A DNA stretch of 64,000 nucleotides from Calliphora vicina. Lineage: Eukaryota; Arthropoda; Insecta; Diptera; Calliphoridae. Where the stretch lies: NCBI RefSeq assembly GCF_958450345.1, contig NC_088783.1, forward strand, positions 12,713,701-12,777,700, given 5' to 3'. Position 1 is the stretch's first letter. The number at the start of each line of letters is the position of its first letter. A program made the position numbers and the translations under genes. Of this stretch, positions 46,590-56,189 are shown piece by piece. The notes beneath the pieces are model-generated. The model worked only from the letters and a program-made list of their open reading frames with translations, was not told the DNA's origin and ran no database searches.

Positions 46590-47870
46590 GATTAACAAGT
46601 CCTATGTGGCATCTAATCTTGCAAGAGGGTAATTGGTGCTAACTGGGGTATTGGGCCAAGGGGTATCAATTGTATCTTTAAAGCAGTTGTTAAACCCATT
46701 TATGGAGTATTGTTGTGGTGGCATGTCTTTGATAATGCTTTTCACTGGAAGGCCATTGAACGGGTTCTGATAGGTCTACTTCTTCTAAAGCACTTTTAAC
46801 TATTTTAAACAGTCTACCGGTTTACTTGATGGTGATTCAAATGGCGTTCAACTATGCTGTGAGACTAAATGCTCGTTACTCGTTGCCTGGTAAGGACCTA
46901 AATACTTGGCAACTATAACAACATCCATAGGAATGTCGATTACTGCATCACAAAACCATTTTTTGACATTTTTTTTTAAACAAACACAACTGCGAAGCAT
47001 TTTGCTTGTCTGCAGATACACCCAGATTCTCTGGCAGGAATCGAACCAGCAATCCTCTGATTGATAGTCCAGTACACAAGCGACTAGTCTGTCTAAGCAC
47101 CCAAATGCAGTTCCACCTACAAAAATTCCGAATACCCCATTCAAAGGGACAATAAGGCCGGTGGAGGTTTATTTATCAAGAACTATGGGATAAAATCTTT
47201 CTTCAAACTACCAAACTTCTGCACTGCTCTTCAGGCGTAAATTACTGTGGATTACATGGAGATATCTGTACGTTTTCTGATATCAAGACTGCCGTTAACG
47301 GAATATCGGGTGTCTTTACGATATCTAGGTTAACCGAGGAGTGAGGGGTATCCCTAATTGAGATAGCGAGACATTTTAGGATAAAGCTTATATAGGTCCA
47401 TGGATATTATGGACATCAGAGTAATTGTATAACAGACATATTGGCCAGAAGGGAAACGATGATGGTTGAGGAGGCGATTGATCCCTTTTTTGGTATTTCC
47501 CTGGCAAAATGTAAGATGGTTGTACAGCAGGAACTATATAAGAGTTCACAGAACAGATGGAGTAATGAATCTACTTGTGTTATTGCAAAATCGACCTGGC
47601 CCGTAGACGATGCCGGCAGGACAAATCTATTTATAGAATTCCATCTTCCGTCATCCATAAATAAGGCTAATTAAAATGATGAAGAGGAGGAGAATGTGTC
47701 CGGCTCCAACAAACTTAAGGAAACGCATACTTAAAACACCGTTTGGGGCGTATTTAGAAGAGTTATCAATGATAAATCTGAGAGGCAGCCATTCGTTCAT
47801 CAGAGAATTTGGTTGGTTCAACTTCGAAACAACGGTTGTTCTGGATATCAGTTTTTAATTGGCCCAAGTG
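46590..47870 (+). pseudogene. Non-LTR (I/Jockey-type) retrotransposon relic: RT C-terminus and RNase H
   Basis: 46620-46700 gives IGPRGINCIFKAVVKPIMEY, the thumb-side block following reverse transcriptase in I/R1/Jockey elements, and 46800-46880 gives LLTILNSLPVYLMV and FNYAVRLNARYS. After a SINE insertion, 47160-47230 gives GGGLFIKNYGIKSFF and LPNFCT (RNase H), and 47395-47450 the damaged V-GY-GHQ and LARRE core. 47460-47670 gives the region ending in CVIAKSTWPVDDAGRTNLF, typical downstream of RNase H. Stops are frequent and the 5' part is missing. Confidence 0.8.
46970..47112 (-). mobile_element. tRNA-derived SINE, copy 2
   Basis: Minus strand: head TTAGACAGACTAGTCGCTTG, anticodon-arm-like TACTGGACTATCAATCAGAG, B box GGTTCGATTCC (47047-47037), body TGCCAGAGAATCTGGGTGTA, TCTGCAGACAAGCAAAATGC and TTCGCAGTTGTGTTTG, then poly-A (46970-46978). 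It interrupts the RT-to-RNase H interval of the non-LTR relic. It is not a functional tRNA: the acceptor stem is absent. Confidence 0.85.
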
Positions 47871-48540
47871 AGCTGCTTTAAGAGTGACTGTTAATGAAAC
47901 CTAATCTTACATTGTAAAGAAATTCTTTTAAAAATTTACCAATAGATGTTTTAATAAAATATATTATTATTTGTTAAAATTTATTTTCAGATTACTCCTT
48001 AGGGTAGCTTATTTTAGATTTTAAATTATTAATCCTTTCACTTTCAAATTTATTTAAATTTGGAACACGGGTTCTCTGTGGTGATATGAACTCTGAAGTT
48101 CCCTATAATTTTGAAATTTCTTTTTATTTGGATTTTATCGAGTTCAGCTTCAAATTTAAATAACTTTTAAACCGCTTATCCAATTTTTACACTATTGTTC
48201 TCATAGTATATGCTATTTTAAATATATTTTCCTAAAAATTATTTTATTTGAACATATGATATTGAAGCTATCTTTAAACAAAGTATAGCTACAAGCCATT
48301 GGATTGTTAACAAGAAATCCTTGAAAGGATTTTATAAGAAACAAGTCATAAGTTTTTCATAATTTTTAGTTTTTTTTCCATTGCTAACATTTCAGAATTC
48401 TTCACGAGTTATTGAATATTAAATTGCTGAATGTAAAACTTTATTACAAAAACTATGCTTTAAGCAAATAAAATATGTTAAAGCAATAAAATTGTTAAAT
48501 TAATTTGAATGCAAAAAATAAAAGTTTTATTTAAAAACAT
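47871..48540. other. Unique A+T-rich DNA
   Basis: No gene or repeat recognised. Confidence 0.4.
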
Positions 48541-48927
48541 TTCCCTACAAAAGACATAGCGCAAAATTAAAATAATCACAACACGAGAGTTCAACAACAA
48601 GTCACTGCAAGATTTTTATCTGCAAAATAGTTAAACAGCACAAGACAGACTAGAAATAATGAAACACAAAACTCAAGCAAAAAAAAAAACAAAAAACCAA
48701 AAAAATAAAAATCAGAAATATAAGAATGAAAAAAAATGTAAAAGTTGTTACAAAACTAAAGAAACTGGCTGCAGGAGTGCAAAAAGCAAGGGAAATAAAA
48801 AACAAAGTTTTACGAGTAGAAGATTGAGATACAGGAACACAATACACAAACTAACCAACCAGCAAACAAACAGAAAACAGTCAAGCCAACTGCCAGCTAG
48901 ACAGACGAACGCAACGCCAAATCAGCA
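48541..48927 (+). other. Candidate 5' non-coding exon
   Basis: A/C-rich, leader-like sequence (CAACACGAGAGTTCAACAAC, AAACTAACCAACCAGCAAAC, ACAGTCAAGCCAACTGCCAG) ends at CAGCA|GTGAGTGAGT, an acceptable donor at 48928. The 90-codon Lys-rich frame within it is composition. It could be an alternative first exon of the gene whose coding starts at 53982. Start site unknown. Confidence 0.35.
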
Positions 48928-49552
48928 GTGAGTGAGTCAAACAGACAAAGAACAGTTCAAAACAATTTCAACAGCAGATATAAACACTTGATAATGTTTT
49001 TGAACATTTAAGTCTAAAAATATTGTTTGTTTTGTTTTGTTGTTTTCTGGTATTATTTTGTATTTGCTGTAATTGTTATAGTTGCTGTTATGTGTCTTAT
49101 TGTTGCAGCATGTTGTTGCTGTAAAAGATTGCCATAAACCGTAGATTCAAAAAAAAAATGTGAAAAACGTATCGTAAAAAGTTGGGAGATGCAAACGGTT
49201 TTCAGTACGTTTTAGAGAGATTTAAATGTGTTGGGTCATATTTGTATTTATGCTAAATGTGTAAAATTTTTTAAGAATTACAAATCACTGATTAAATAAT
49301 TCAATGTTGCCCAATAACGATTTAACTCCAAATAGTTTTCCATCCGTAACGTATGGGTAATATTTATTTCATACTAGAATTAAATATCGCTTATACGTCT
49401 CCACTTTAAAGACACATTTTGATCCTTATTATACGAAATCATTTCGAAAAACTCGGATGAGTCCTTTATTATACTGGCGAAAGAATTTAGAAGATATTAC
49501 TTTTAGCCTCCATAACCATTCGAGTAAATAGAGGGTATACTTAGATTAGTTT
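48928..49552. other. Unique intron-like DNA
   Basis: TGTTGTTGC-type patches near 49030-49130. No gene or repeat recognised. Confidence 0.4.
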
Positions 49553-50145
49553 TTTTATACCCTTCACCTTCGTGAGAAGGGTATACATATATAAGTTTGT
49601 AATTTCTACATTTTCCATTTCCGACCCTATAAAGTATATATATTCTGGATCCTTATAGATAGCGGAGTCGATTAAGCCATGTCCGTCTGTCTGTCAGTCT
49701 GTCTATTGAAATCAATTTTCTGAAGACCCCAGATATTTTCGGGATCCAAATCTTCAATAATTCTGTCAGACATGCTTTCTAGAATTTTTCTATTTAAAAT
49801 CAGCAAAATCGGTCCACAAATGGCTAAGATATGAGGAAAAAACCAAGGCAACCTCGATTTTTGACCTATTTTTGACCTACATATATCTGGATTACTAAGA
49901 CATTAATATAGACAATATGGATATCTAATGATAGATATTTGAATCGGGAAAAAAATTTTAACCCGAATTTTTTTTTTCACAAAAAAAATTTTTTAAATTT
50001 AAAAAAAAAATTTTAAATTTTAAAAAAAAAAATTTAAATTTAAAAAAAAATTAAATAACAATCGAAAAAATATTTAAAATTTTTAAGTATAATTTGGTGA
50101 AGGGTATATAAAATTCGGCACAGCCGAATATAGCACTCTTATTTG
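49553..50145 (+). mobile_element. HINE, fullest copy in the window
   Basis: The 5' subterminal repeat TATACCCTTCACC (49556-49568) is the exact inverse of the 3' GGTGAAGGGTATA (50096-50108). Between are GAGTCGATTAAGCCATGTCC, TCTGTCTGTCAGTCTGTC, AATCGGTCCACAAATGGC and CTGGATTACTAAGACATTAA. Long A/T tracts replace the minisatellite. A stem-loop ATTCGGC-ACA-GCCGAAT (50113-50129) sits near the 3' end. This matches the DINE-1/HINE architecture. Confidence 0.8.
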
Positions 50146-50189
50146 TTTTTACTTATTTCGAATTTTGAAGAGTGCGGCTCATAATAGTG

Positions 50190-51115
50190 TAACACTTGCC
50201 ATAGAGCAGAAACAGATTTGTTACTAAATATTTATTCTCGCATTTAGTTATGTGATGATACAGGAATTACTGAAATGTCTGCTCCAGAATCGATTAAAAA
50301 TCTGGATTTCTTGGCTGCTCTCTTCCGTCACCGAAGATGGACGATTAGTTTTCCTGATTTGATTGGTTGAAATTGGAAGGCATAACACATTTCTTAGGTT
50401 TGCTTCCAAATTTGAAGTGATACCAACACAATTGTTAATCCTTGCTCGAAACTGACTTGGAACGACTACGTTTAACTATTGTCTTGCTCGTACTTCTCGA
50501 TCTTCCGAAGGATTCCATTTTGTTGCACAGACTATACAGCTGATGTTTAATATTGTCGAGCCTGTTCGTATGGTTGTCTGATGACGAGGAAATCGTGTGG
50601 AGATCTGCAATTGCAAACTTTATCTGACATGGTGGATAGTTTTTTTAGGCGGTCTTCACTGACGGATAAAATAGCTTTCATTTGGGATGGTAGCTGCTTC
50701 ATTTATAAATATATTCCGACTCTCTATGTTGAGCTAAATAAACCATTTGAATTAAAAAATCTGATGGTTTTGTATCCGTTAATTCTACATCTGTCAAAAT
50801 TTTCTTGAGACGCTAATCTTTGGAGTTGGAATATGAACTGATGAGTTTTACTTTCAAGGTTTCATACATGTTAGCAGCAGGAGGGTCTTGCACTTTCTCG
50901 ATAAGTTGCTCTCTACTGATGCCACAATTTTGAGAAATTTCCTTGCATCTTGAGTAACATCAGCCATTATAAACTGCAACTCCATTTGTTTTAACCAAAG
51001 CAATGGGGTGCTTTAACAGCGACTCTTGTAATTTCCACATGAGGAGAATTTGATGGTAAATATAAAATACGTTTTCTGAAGTTGTAAGGATGTCATCTTA
51101 ATATTTTTTAAATGC
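50190..51115 (-). pseudogene. Ty3/gypsy-type Gag-protease relic
   Basis: Minus strand. The N-terminal Gag region near 51000-50930 (FKQMELQF), a PPAANMYETLKVKLISSY block near 50870, ELTDTKPSDFL near 50780 and an RSRSTSK-type basic stretch near 50490 precede the CWYHFKFG motif (about 50425). LIDSGADISVIP, the aspartic-protease site, is near 50290-50260. The pattern fits arthropod elements of the CsRn1-like group. Frameshifts break it; RT, integrase and adjoining LTRs are not seen. Confidence 0.8.
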
Positions 51116-51139
51116 GGTGGCACGTATTTAGATTTTAAA

Positions 51140-51695
51140 TCTATCTATCTATCTATATATATAAAAATGGATGTTTGTATGTGGGTATGTATGTATGTTC
51201 CGAATGAACTCAAAAACGGCTGGACCGATTTTGATGAAACTTTCAGGGAATCTACAGACACTGCATAGTCAGATTTTTGATATTCGGTCTGTGGGCGGAG
51301 GGGTGCAAAAAATGCAATTTTTACATTATACCGCTAATGCCCTATATTTCATAAAAATGGATGTGTGTTTGTATGTTTCGTATGGACTCAAAAATGTTGA
51401 TGAAATTTTCACGGAATCTTCAGAAAAGCCTTTTGGGTAACAGTATAAAGTCAGATTTTTGATTTTCGGTCTGTCATAAACAATTTTGCTTACTCTTGCA
51501 TATTAGGTGCATGAATAAGAAATTTTCATACTGAATTGTGGAATTCATTGGAACCAGCCGAAATGCCACTACATGTATTAACATTGAAGGTTGGTTCACA
51601 GACTTTGTCCGACACTGTATATTAAAATCGAGATCGAGATTCAATATAAAACAGATGTTTTCTAAAGGCCAGCAACGTGGGCCGGGTTCAGCTAG
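51140..51695 (+). mobile_element. Non-autonomous Helitron (TC...CTAG)
   Basis: Begins TCTATCTATC with ATATAAAAATGGATGTTTGT just inside and ends GTGGGCCGGGTTCAGCTAG, inserted between A (51139) and T (51696). These ends, with AACGGCTGGACCGATTTTGA after the start, are typical of insect Helitrons. A second partial copy of the 5' module begins near 51350 (AAAAATGGATGTGTGTTTGT). No Rep/helicase. Confidence 0.9.
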
Positions 51696-51696
51696 T

Positions 51697-52199
51697 ATTT
51701 TATAAAAAAGTTTCTTTATTAACTCATATTCAAAAAAACCATTGATAAATTGTTTTTCCATCTGGTATTACAAAAACAAAGTAAAAGCGATTAATTTTTA
51801 AAAAACAGTTTATTTTTTTACAGTTTTTTTTTGTGACAAGTAAATATACATATGTACTTTTTTTTAGAGGCAATATTATATTTCTAAAAACCTATTAAAG
51901 TAAAAAATTCGCTTGAACATTTTTCGATTTATTAAAAAGTTCCCCCGTCATTAGAAACCTTAGGCCACTTGCAAACGAATATGACACATTTTTGATAATA
52001 TTATAAAACAAAATTTTGTGCGATTTACAAAAATGCAATGAAGCTCTGATATAAGTTATTGTGTAACTAGGATAGCATTTATCGATTTCAATCTCCGTCC
52101 AAAAAATTTCATATATTTTTAAACCTTTTTTGTTAAATTATAACTTAATCCTTATAACGATTTTATGGGAAATTTATTTAAACAATAAAATCGTAATAT
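51697..52199. other. A+T-rich DNA, nothing recognised
   Basis: No repeat partner or gene. Could be decayed leader of the gypsy relic, but no primer-binding site was found. Confidence 0.35.
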
Positions 52200-52663
52200 T
52201 GTTAAGATTTTAACTATTAAAAATGGTGATTTGTTTCCTTTAATTTTAATTGCAAATAAAAGCAAGTCTTTATTTTTTTTAAATTTACAATTAACAATTT
52301 AAAGTCACTTTATTTTTACAAGAATTCACTGGTAATACAATTGATGTTAACTCTAATAGTGTCTGTGATATACTGTATACTCAGAAACTATACATAATAA
52401 TATACACAGCGCCATCTTCTTGAAGTCTCATGAATAATCTAACGGAAGAAACTAGAATGTTCTATTTATGCAATGATCATGTAGCGTTTAAAGCTACTTC
52501 ATAGTAATTGCAGTCATACTTACAAACAATGATTATAACAGCAAGTTATCTACATTGTTTATAAGTAGATGTTTCTACAGATGAAAATGTTTATACATAT
52601 GACAAATGTGCACTCAGCCATTACAAACCATTAATTTCAAATCGATAATGCTATTTCGTAACA
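52200..52663. mobile_element. Solo LTR 3 of the TGTTACG family (464 bp)
   Basis: Starts TGTTAAG, ends CGTAACA. Flanked by ATAT at 52196-52199 and 52664-52667. Aligns with LTR 1 through GGTAATACAATTGATGTTAA and AAATCGATAATGCTATTTCG, with internal deletions. The duplication on both sides argues for a solo LTR and against its being the 5' LTR of the nearby gypsy relic. Confidence 0.8.
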
Positions 52664-52880
52664 ATATTTACTATTATTTGTAATTATTTGTGAAAATCTT
52701 GATAATAGTTATCTTAGCTCCTTAAAATGTCCCGAGGGGTCTTAGAATTTATCATAAGAATTCAATGGTTTTGAATTTTCAAACAGACTTGATATTTCAA
52801 TGAAACTTTATTATTATATATTGTGTATTTCAGTATTACAATTAAAATTTAATAAAAAAAACAATTTCCTTCTTTTACAG

Positions 52881-53981
52881 GCATGGTTGTAGTACATTTA
52901 ACACTCGTCAAAGCAGAAAAATATGAAGAAAAATACTAAGAACTAAAACAAAACTACACAAAACAAGAAGAAAACAAATTGGAGGAAACAAAAGTGCTCC
53001 ATACTCACTTGTAACTGCATTTTTACAAGAAGTAAAATACACAAATAGAACCGAAGAAGAATAAGAAAAAATACCAAGAAAATATAAAAAATATTATTAC
53101 AAAAATATACTTCAATGGTTGTAAACAGTCAATGACCCTTAGAAAACACACAGAAAAAAAGCAGAGAAAAAGAAAGCAACAACGGAAAGCATTTACTTAG
53201 GAAAACTTTGGCAAAGTAACAAAAACGCAAAATCACAAAAAAAGAAAGAAAAATGCTTAAAATACGATGATAAAAATTGTTGCAGAAAATCTCTCTAAAT
53301 AAATAAAACTCTTTAACAACACGGCATAAAAACTTACACACAACAAAAGCAAAATGTTTAATAATATTAAAAACTTTATGCCAACTTTGTATATATAACA
53401 ATAATAATAATATTTTAATACTTTCGCAAAAAGCAAACCAGAGAAATAATTTATTTTAAAACATATTAATCACATTAAAATGTTATTTCAACACTTTGGT
53501 TAATTATACATAAATTTCATAAATAAACACAAAATAAAACACAAAATACTATAATAGAAGTAAAAGAGTGAAAGAGAACTAAAACTAATTAAAGCAAAAC
53601 TATTAACACACAAACTCAAACTGAAAATTAAGTTTTAATAATTGAAGCAAAATAATAAATATAAATTATTTATTTATGTATAATTTATAATTATAACAAA
53701 CAACAAACCGACAAAAAAGGTAAAACACAAACAAAAAAACTTTCAAGCGGAATTAATTAAATATTTCTGTATTAAGACAGAGAGTATTTAAGCAGCCATA
53801 GGAGAGAGTACAAGTTAGTAAAGTGAGTAAAAGTGTATTGAAAGGTGTATTGGTTGTTTAACAACTTAACATCACCAGCAGCACCACCACCATCGACCTG
53901 CTCATCAGACTCCTCAAACTTTGTATTCAGCAGCCAACATCATTGTAGTCATCATTAAATACAAGACACATTTAAATTTTA
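52881..53981 (+). other. 5' untranslated part of a host exon
   Basis: The acceptor TTTCCTTCTTTTACAG ends at 52880. Downstream sequence is A/C-rich with few T tracts (AAACAAGAAGAAAACAAATT, CACCAGCAGCACCACCACCA), unlike surrounding intron DNA and typical of dipteran leaders. It runs without a gap into the signal-peptide frame at 53982. Intron removal within it is not excluded. Confidence 0.6.
52883..52939 (+). CDS. uORF, 18 codons, at the start of the leader exon
   Basis: The first ATG lies 2 nt after the predicted acceptor and reads MVVVHLTLVKAEKYEEKY then TAA. It is far upstream of the main start and has no recognisable function. It would be expected to lower translation if the transcript begins upstream. 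Position depends on the acceptor being used. Confidence 0.3.
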   Translation: MVVVHLTLVKAEKYEEKY

Positions 53982-54096
53982 ATGCACTTGGTTGTGGCAA
54001 TAATGAATTTCCTACAAACCCCAAAAGCAACAACTGCTGCTGCTGTCACTTGCTGGCTGGCTTACGGACTCTTTGGATTATTAATAACGCTGCCAG
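53982..54096 (+). CDS. First coding exon of an unidentified secreted or membrane protein
   Basis: The frame opens MHLVVAI-MNFLQTPKATTA, then AAVTCWLAYGLFGLLITLPG, and stops at the splice donor CCAG|GTAAGT (intron from 54097), leaving phase 1. Residues 8-39 form a signal peptide: a short polar start with one Lys, an 18-residue hydrophobic core (AAVTCWLAYGLFGLLITL) and a Pro-Gly end. The second ATG (54003) has A at -3 and is the better Kozak context; the first (53982) has T. The mature protein lies beyond the window or in exons not seen here. Frames running past the donor are intronic read-through. I cannot name the gene; large introns and long leaders are common for fly neural or developmental surface proteins, but that is only context. 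Confidence 0.7.
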
Positions 54097-54312
54097 GTAA
54101 GTTTGTCCAAAAATATACAAAAAACAACAGACCAACAAAACGTAATAAAATAAACCACACAGTGGCACTGTTTGCAAAACCAAATGGTAATAAAAGTAGA
54201 ACTTCCGGCAATTTGTTTGCAAAATTCATAAAATCTATTCCCCAGGTCAAATCTAATGAATGTTAATTAGTTTTTTGAGATAGTTTCTTGTAAAAGTGTT
54301 TCCTTTTATAAT
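54097..54312 (+). other. Start of the first coding intron
   Basis: GTAAGT at 54097. Unique A-rich sequence follows. No acceptor followed by a credible frame was recognised up to 64000, so the intron probably spans the rest of the window. Confidence 0.5.
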
Positions 54313-54450
54313 TTAGAGGGGGAAAGATTGCAGTGTTTTTGATGCTTCAATTTGTCTCTCTTACAACAAAATGCTGAAAATTTTAGCTAAATCAAAAACG
54401 TTTAGAGGTTGCACATTTTATTTTAAGTTTCGGATTTTGGATCAATAAAA
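54313..54450 (+). repeat. TGAAAATTTTAGCTAAATC dispersed repeat, copy 4
   Basis: GCTGAAAATTTTAGCTAAAT, CAAAAACGTTTAGAGGTTGC and TTTCGGATTTTGGATCAATA match 58205-58300 in inverse orientation and 46430-46510 directly. Confidence 0.7.
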
Positions 54451-54514
54451 AAATGTACTGGAATTGCGGGCTTACGGCACGTCTTAGCCCCAGCCGATTA
54501 ACCTGAAATAGATT

Positions 54515-54640
54515 ACGGATTCGATATAGCCTGTTTATTGAAATCAACTTTCAGAGCATCGATACATCAGGTATAGATCCGGCTCCGTTTGCTATTTATA
54601 ATCCACCAACAAATGACTGACAGATAAGCATAACATCCCA
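54515..54640 (+). repeat. HINE internal fragment
   Basis: GGATTCGATATAGCCTGTTT, ATTGAAATCAACTTTC, CATCGATACATCAGG and GGCTCCGTTTGCTATTTATA match the internal block of 33770-33900. Termini absent. Confidence 0.65.
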
Positions 54641-56185
54641 TAGAACTTATAACTCAAATGTTGTCCCATTTTCTAGATTACCTGTTATTTTCCCAACAAA
54701 CCCACTGTATTGAAACGAAACGACAAAAAAAGCTGTATTTTTATTATTCAGCCAAAAAATAAATAAATTCCCCAATGAATGAAATTTCTCATTTCTTTTA
54801 TCCTTCATTTCGAAATGATTTCAAACTTATTGTTTCTTAAAGGAGATACTGATTGTGATTGCGATATTGTTGTAGCATTGTTTAACTGTCTATCCAATCG
54901 TCTGTCCGTCTTCTAGCGTTTTGCAGTGCGCTGTCTAGAGTTCATGTGACATTTGAAACTGTGAACCCAGAGATGTCAGAGTCACAGTTACAGTCACAGT
55001 AATTTGTCATAATTATTTCAACATAAACTTCTGTCTGGGGAGGCATGTTGAACAGAAATACACAACCAAACATTCACATGTAACTACAATTACATACACA
55101 TACATATACAAAATTATGTGTATGTAAGTGTAAGAGCGCTCACGGAATTTGAATGATGGAGTCATCACTTCCGTTGTTTGTTTGTTAAGAACGTATATGT
55201 ATACGAATGTATGTAGGTGGGTGGGTGTATTCGGCAAAAGGTTTATAAAATATTTATTTCATCTGTTTCTTATTCAATTTTTGTTGTTGCTGTTGTTGTT
55301 TGCTTTCATTCTTATTTTGATAGTTCGTATCTGTATCTGTCTTTATCACTGTCACTGCGTTTTAAGATTTATTTTGCAACTGGAGTGTTAATTAAGCGTA
55401 ATAACACGTAACGAAGAAATCAGAAAAGTTGTTTTTCTTTAAAACAAATATTAAGTTATAGTGAAAATGAAGGCAAAATCACAGAGCTGAATGATTTATG
55501 AAGGTAATGGCAGAAACTCCTGTAAAAGTAAGTGTTTAAATAAAAGAAAAGTTTTGTATAAATATTGTGTTTTGAGGGATGCTTGTACTGAAGGAAGGGT
55601 ACTCAGAACTAAGGTAAGAAAATAAACCACAACATGCTTATAAATACTCAACAAAACATCTTAACTTAATAACATTTTCCCTGGTTTTCGCTTAAATCTA
55701 GAAAACTGGAATAGATATCTGAAAACAATACTACTTTCATTTACCCATAGATTTAAAATTAAAAAAACATCGATAAGACATTATAATTTTATACCAAAAA
55801 TGTCATATTTATACCAAAAAGGCATACTTAAAATCCTAAACTTTATATTTTAAAAAACTTTTTTAAAAGAAATTTCAAAATATTAAAAACAATTGGTTTT
55901 GATTTCAATAAAAACTAAATTAAGATTAAAGCCCAAATGAAAAAATTGTTAGTGCAAAAGCTCAGACAACATTTTGTTGACAACAAACGTCATTAATTGT
56001 TATGATAAATATTTGTCAAGTATAGACAACTGTTAATTTAGCTTATACAAGAATTGAGAAATGTTGATATTTTAAGGCTTTTTATATTTAAACATCCACG
56101 GGTAAATGAAATACATTTTTCTATTGGAAGTATGATATAAAAAATGCGAGATTTTTGTAGCTTCTATTTTGAAAGATTTGTACAA
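54641..56185. other. Unique intron-like DNA
   Basis: Contains CAGAGTCACAGTTACAGTCA near 54980, TACATACA simple sequence near 55085-55220 and TTGTTGCTGTTGTTG near 55280. No gene or repeat recognised. Confidence 0.45.
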
Positions 56186-56189
56186 CATA

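Noticed and set aside
47030..47112. Possible tRNA gene on the minus strand
   Set aside because: B box and anticodon arm are tRNA-like, but no acceptor stem pairs and the unit continues into a SINE body with a poly-A tail.
48659..48931. 90-codon Lys/Gln-rich frame
   Set aside because: Result of A/C-rich leader-like composition; no homology recognised and it runs across the candidate splice donor.
52200..52663. LTR 3 as the 5' LTR of the gypsy relic at 50190-51115
   Set aside because: ATAT duplication on both sides and no primer-binding site next to it indicate a solo LTR.
54097..54266. Continuation of the 53982 frame to a stop at 54266
   Set aside because: GTAAGT at 54097 is a consensus donor immediately after the signal peptide; downstream residues look like intronic read-through.
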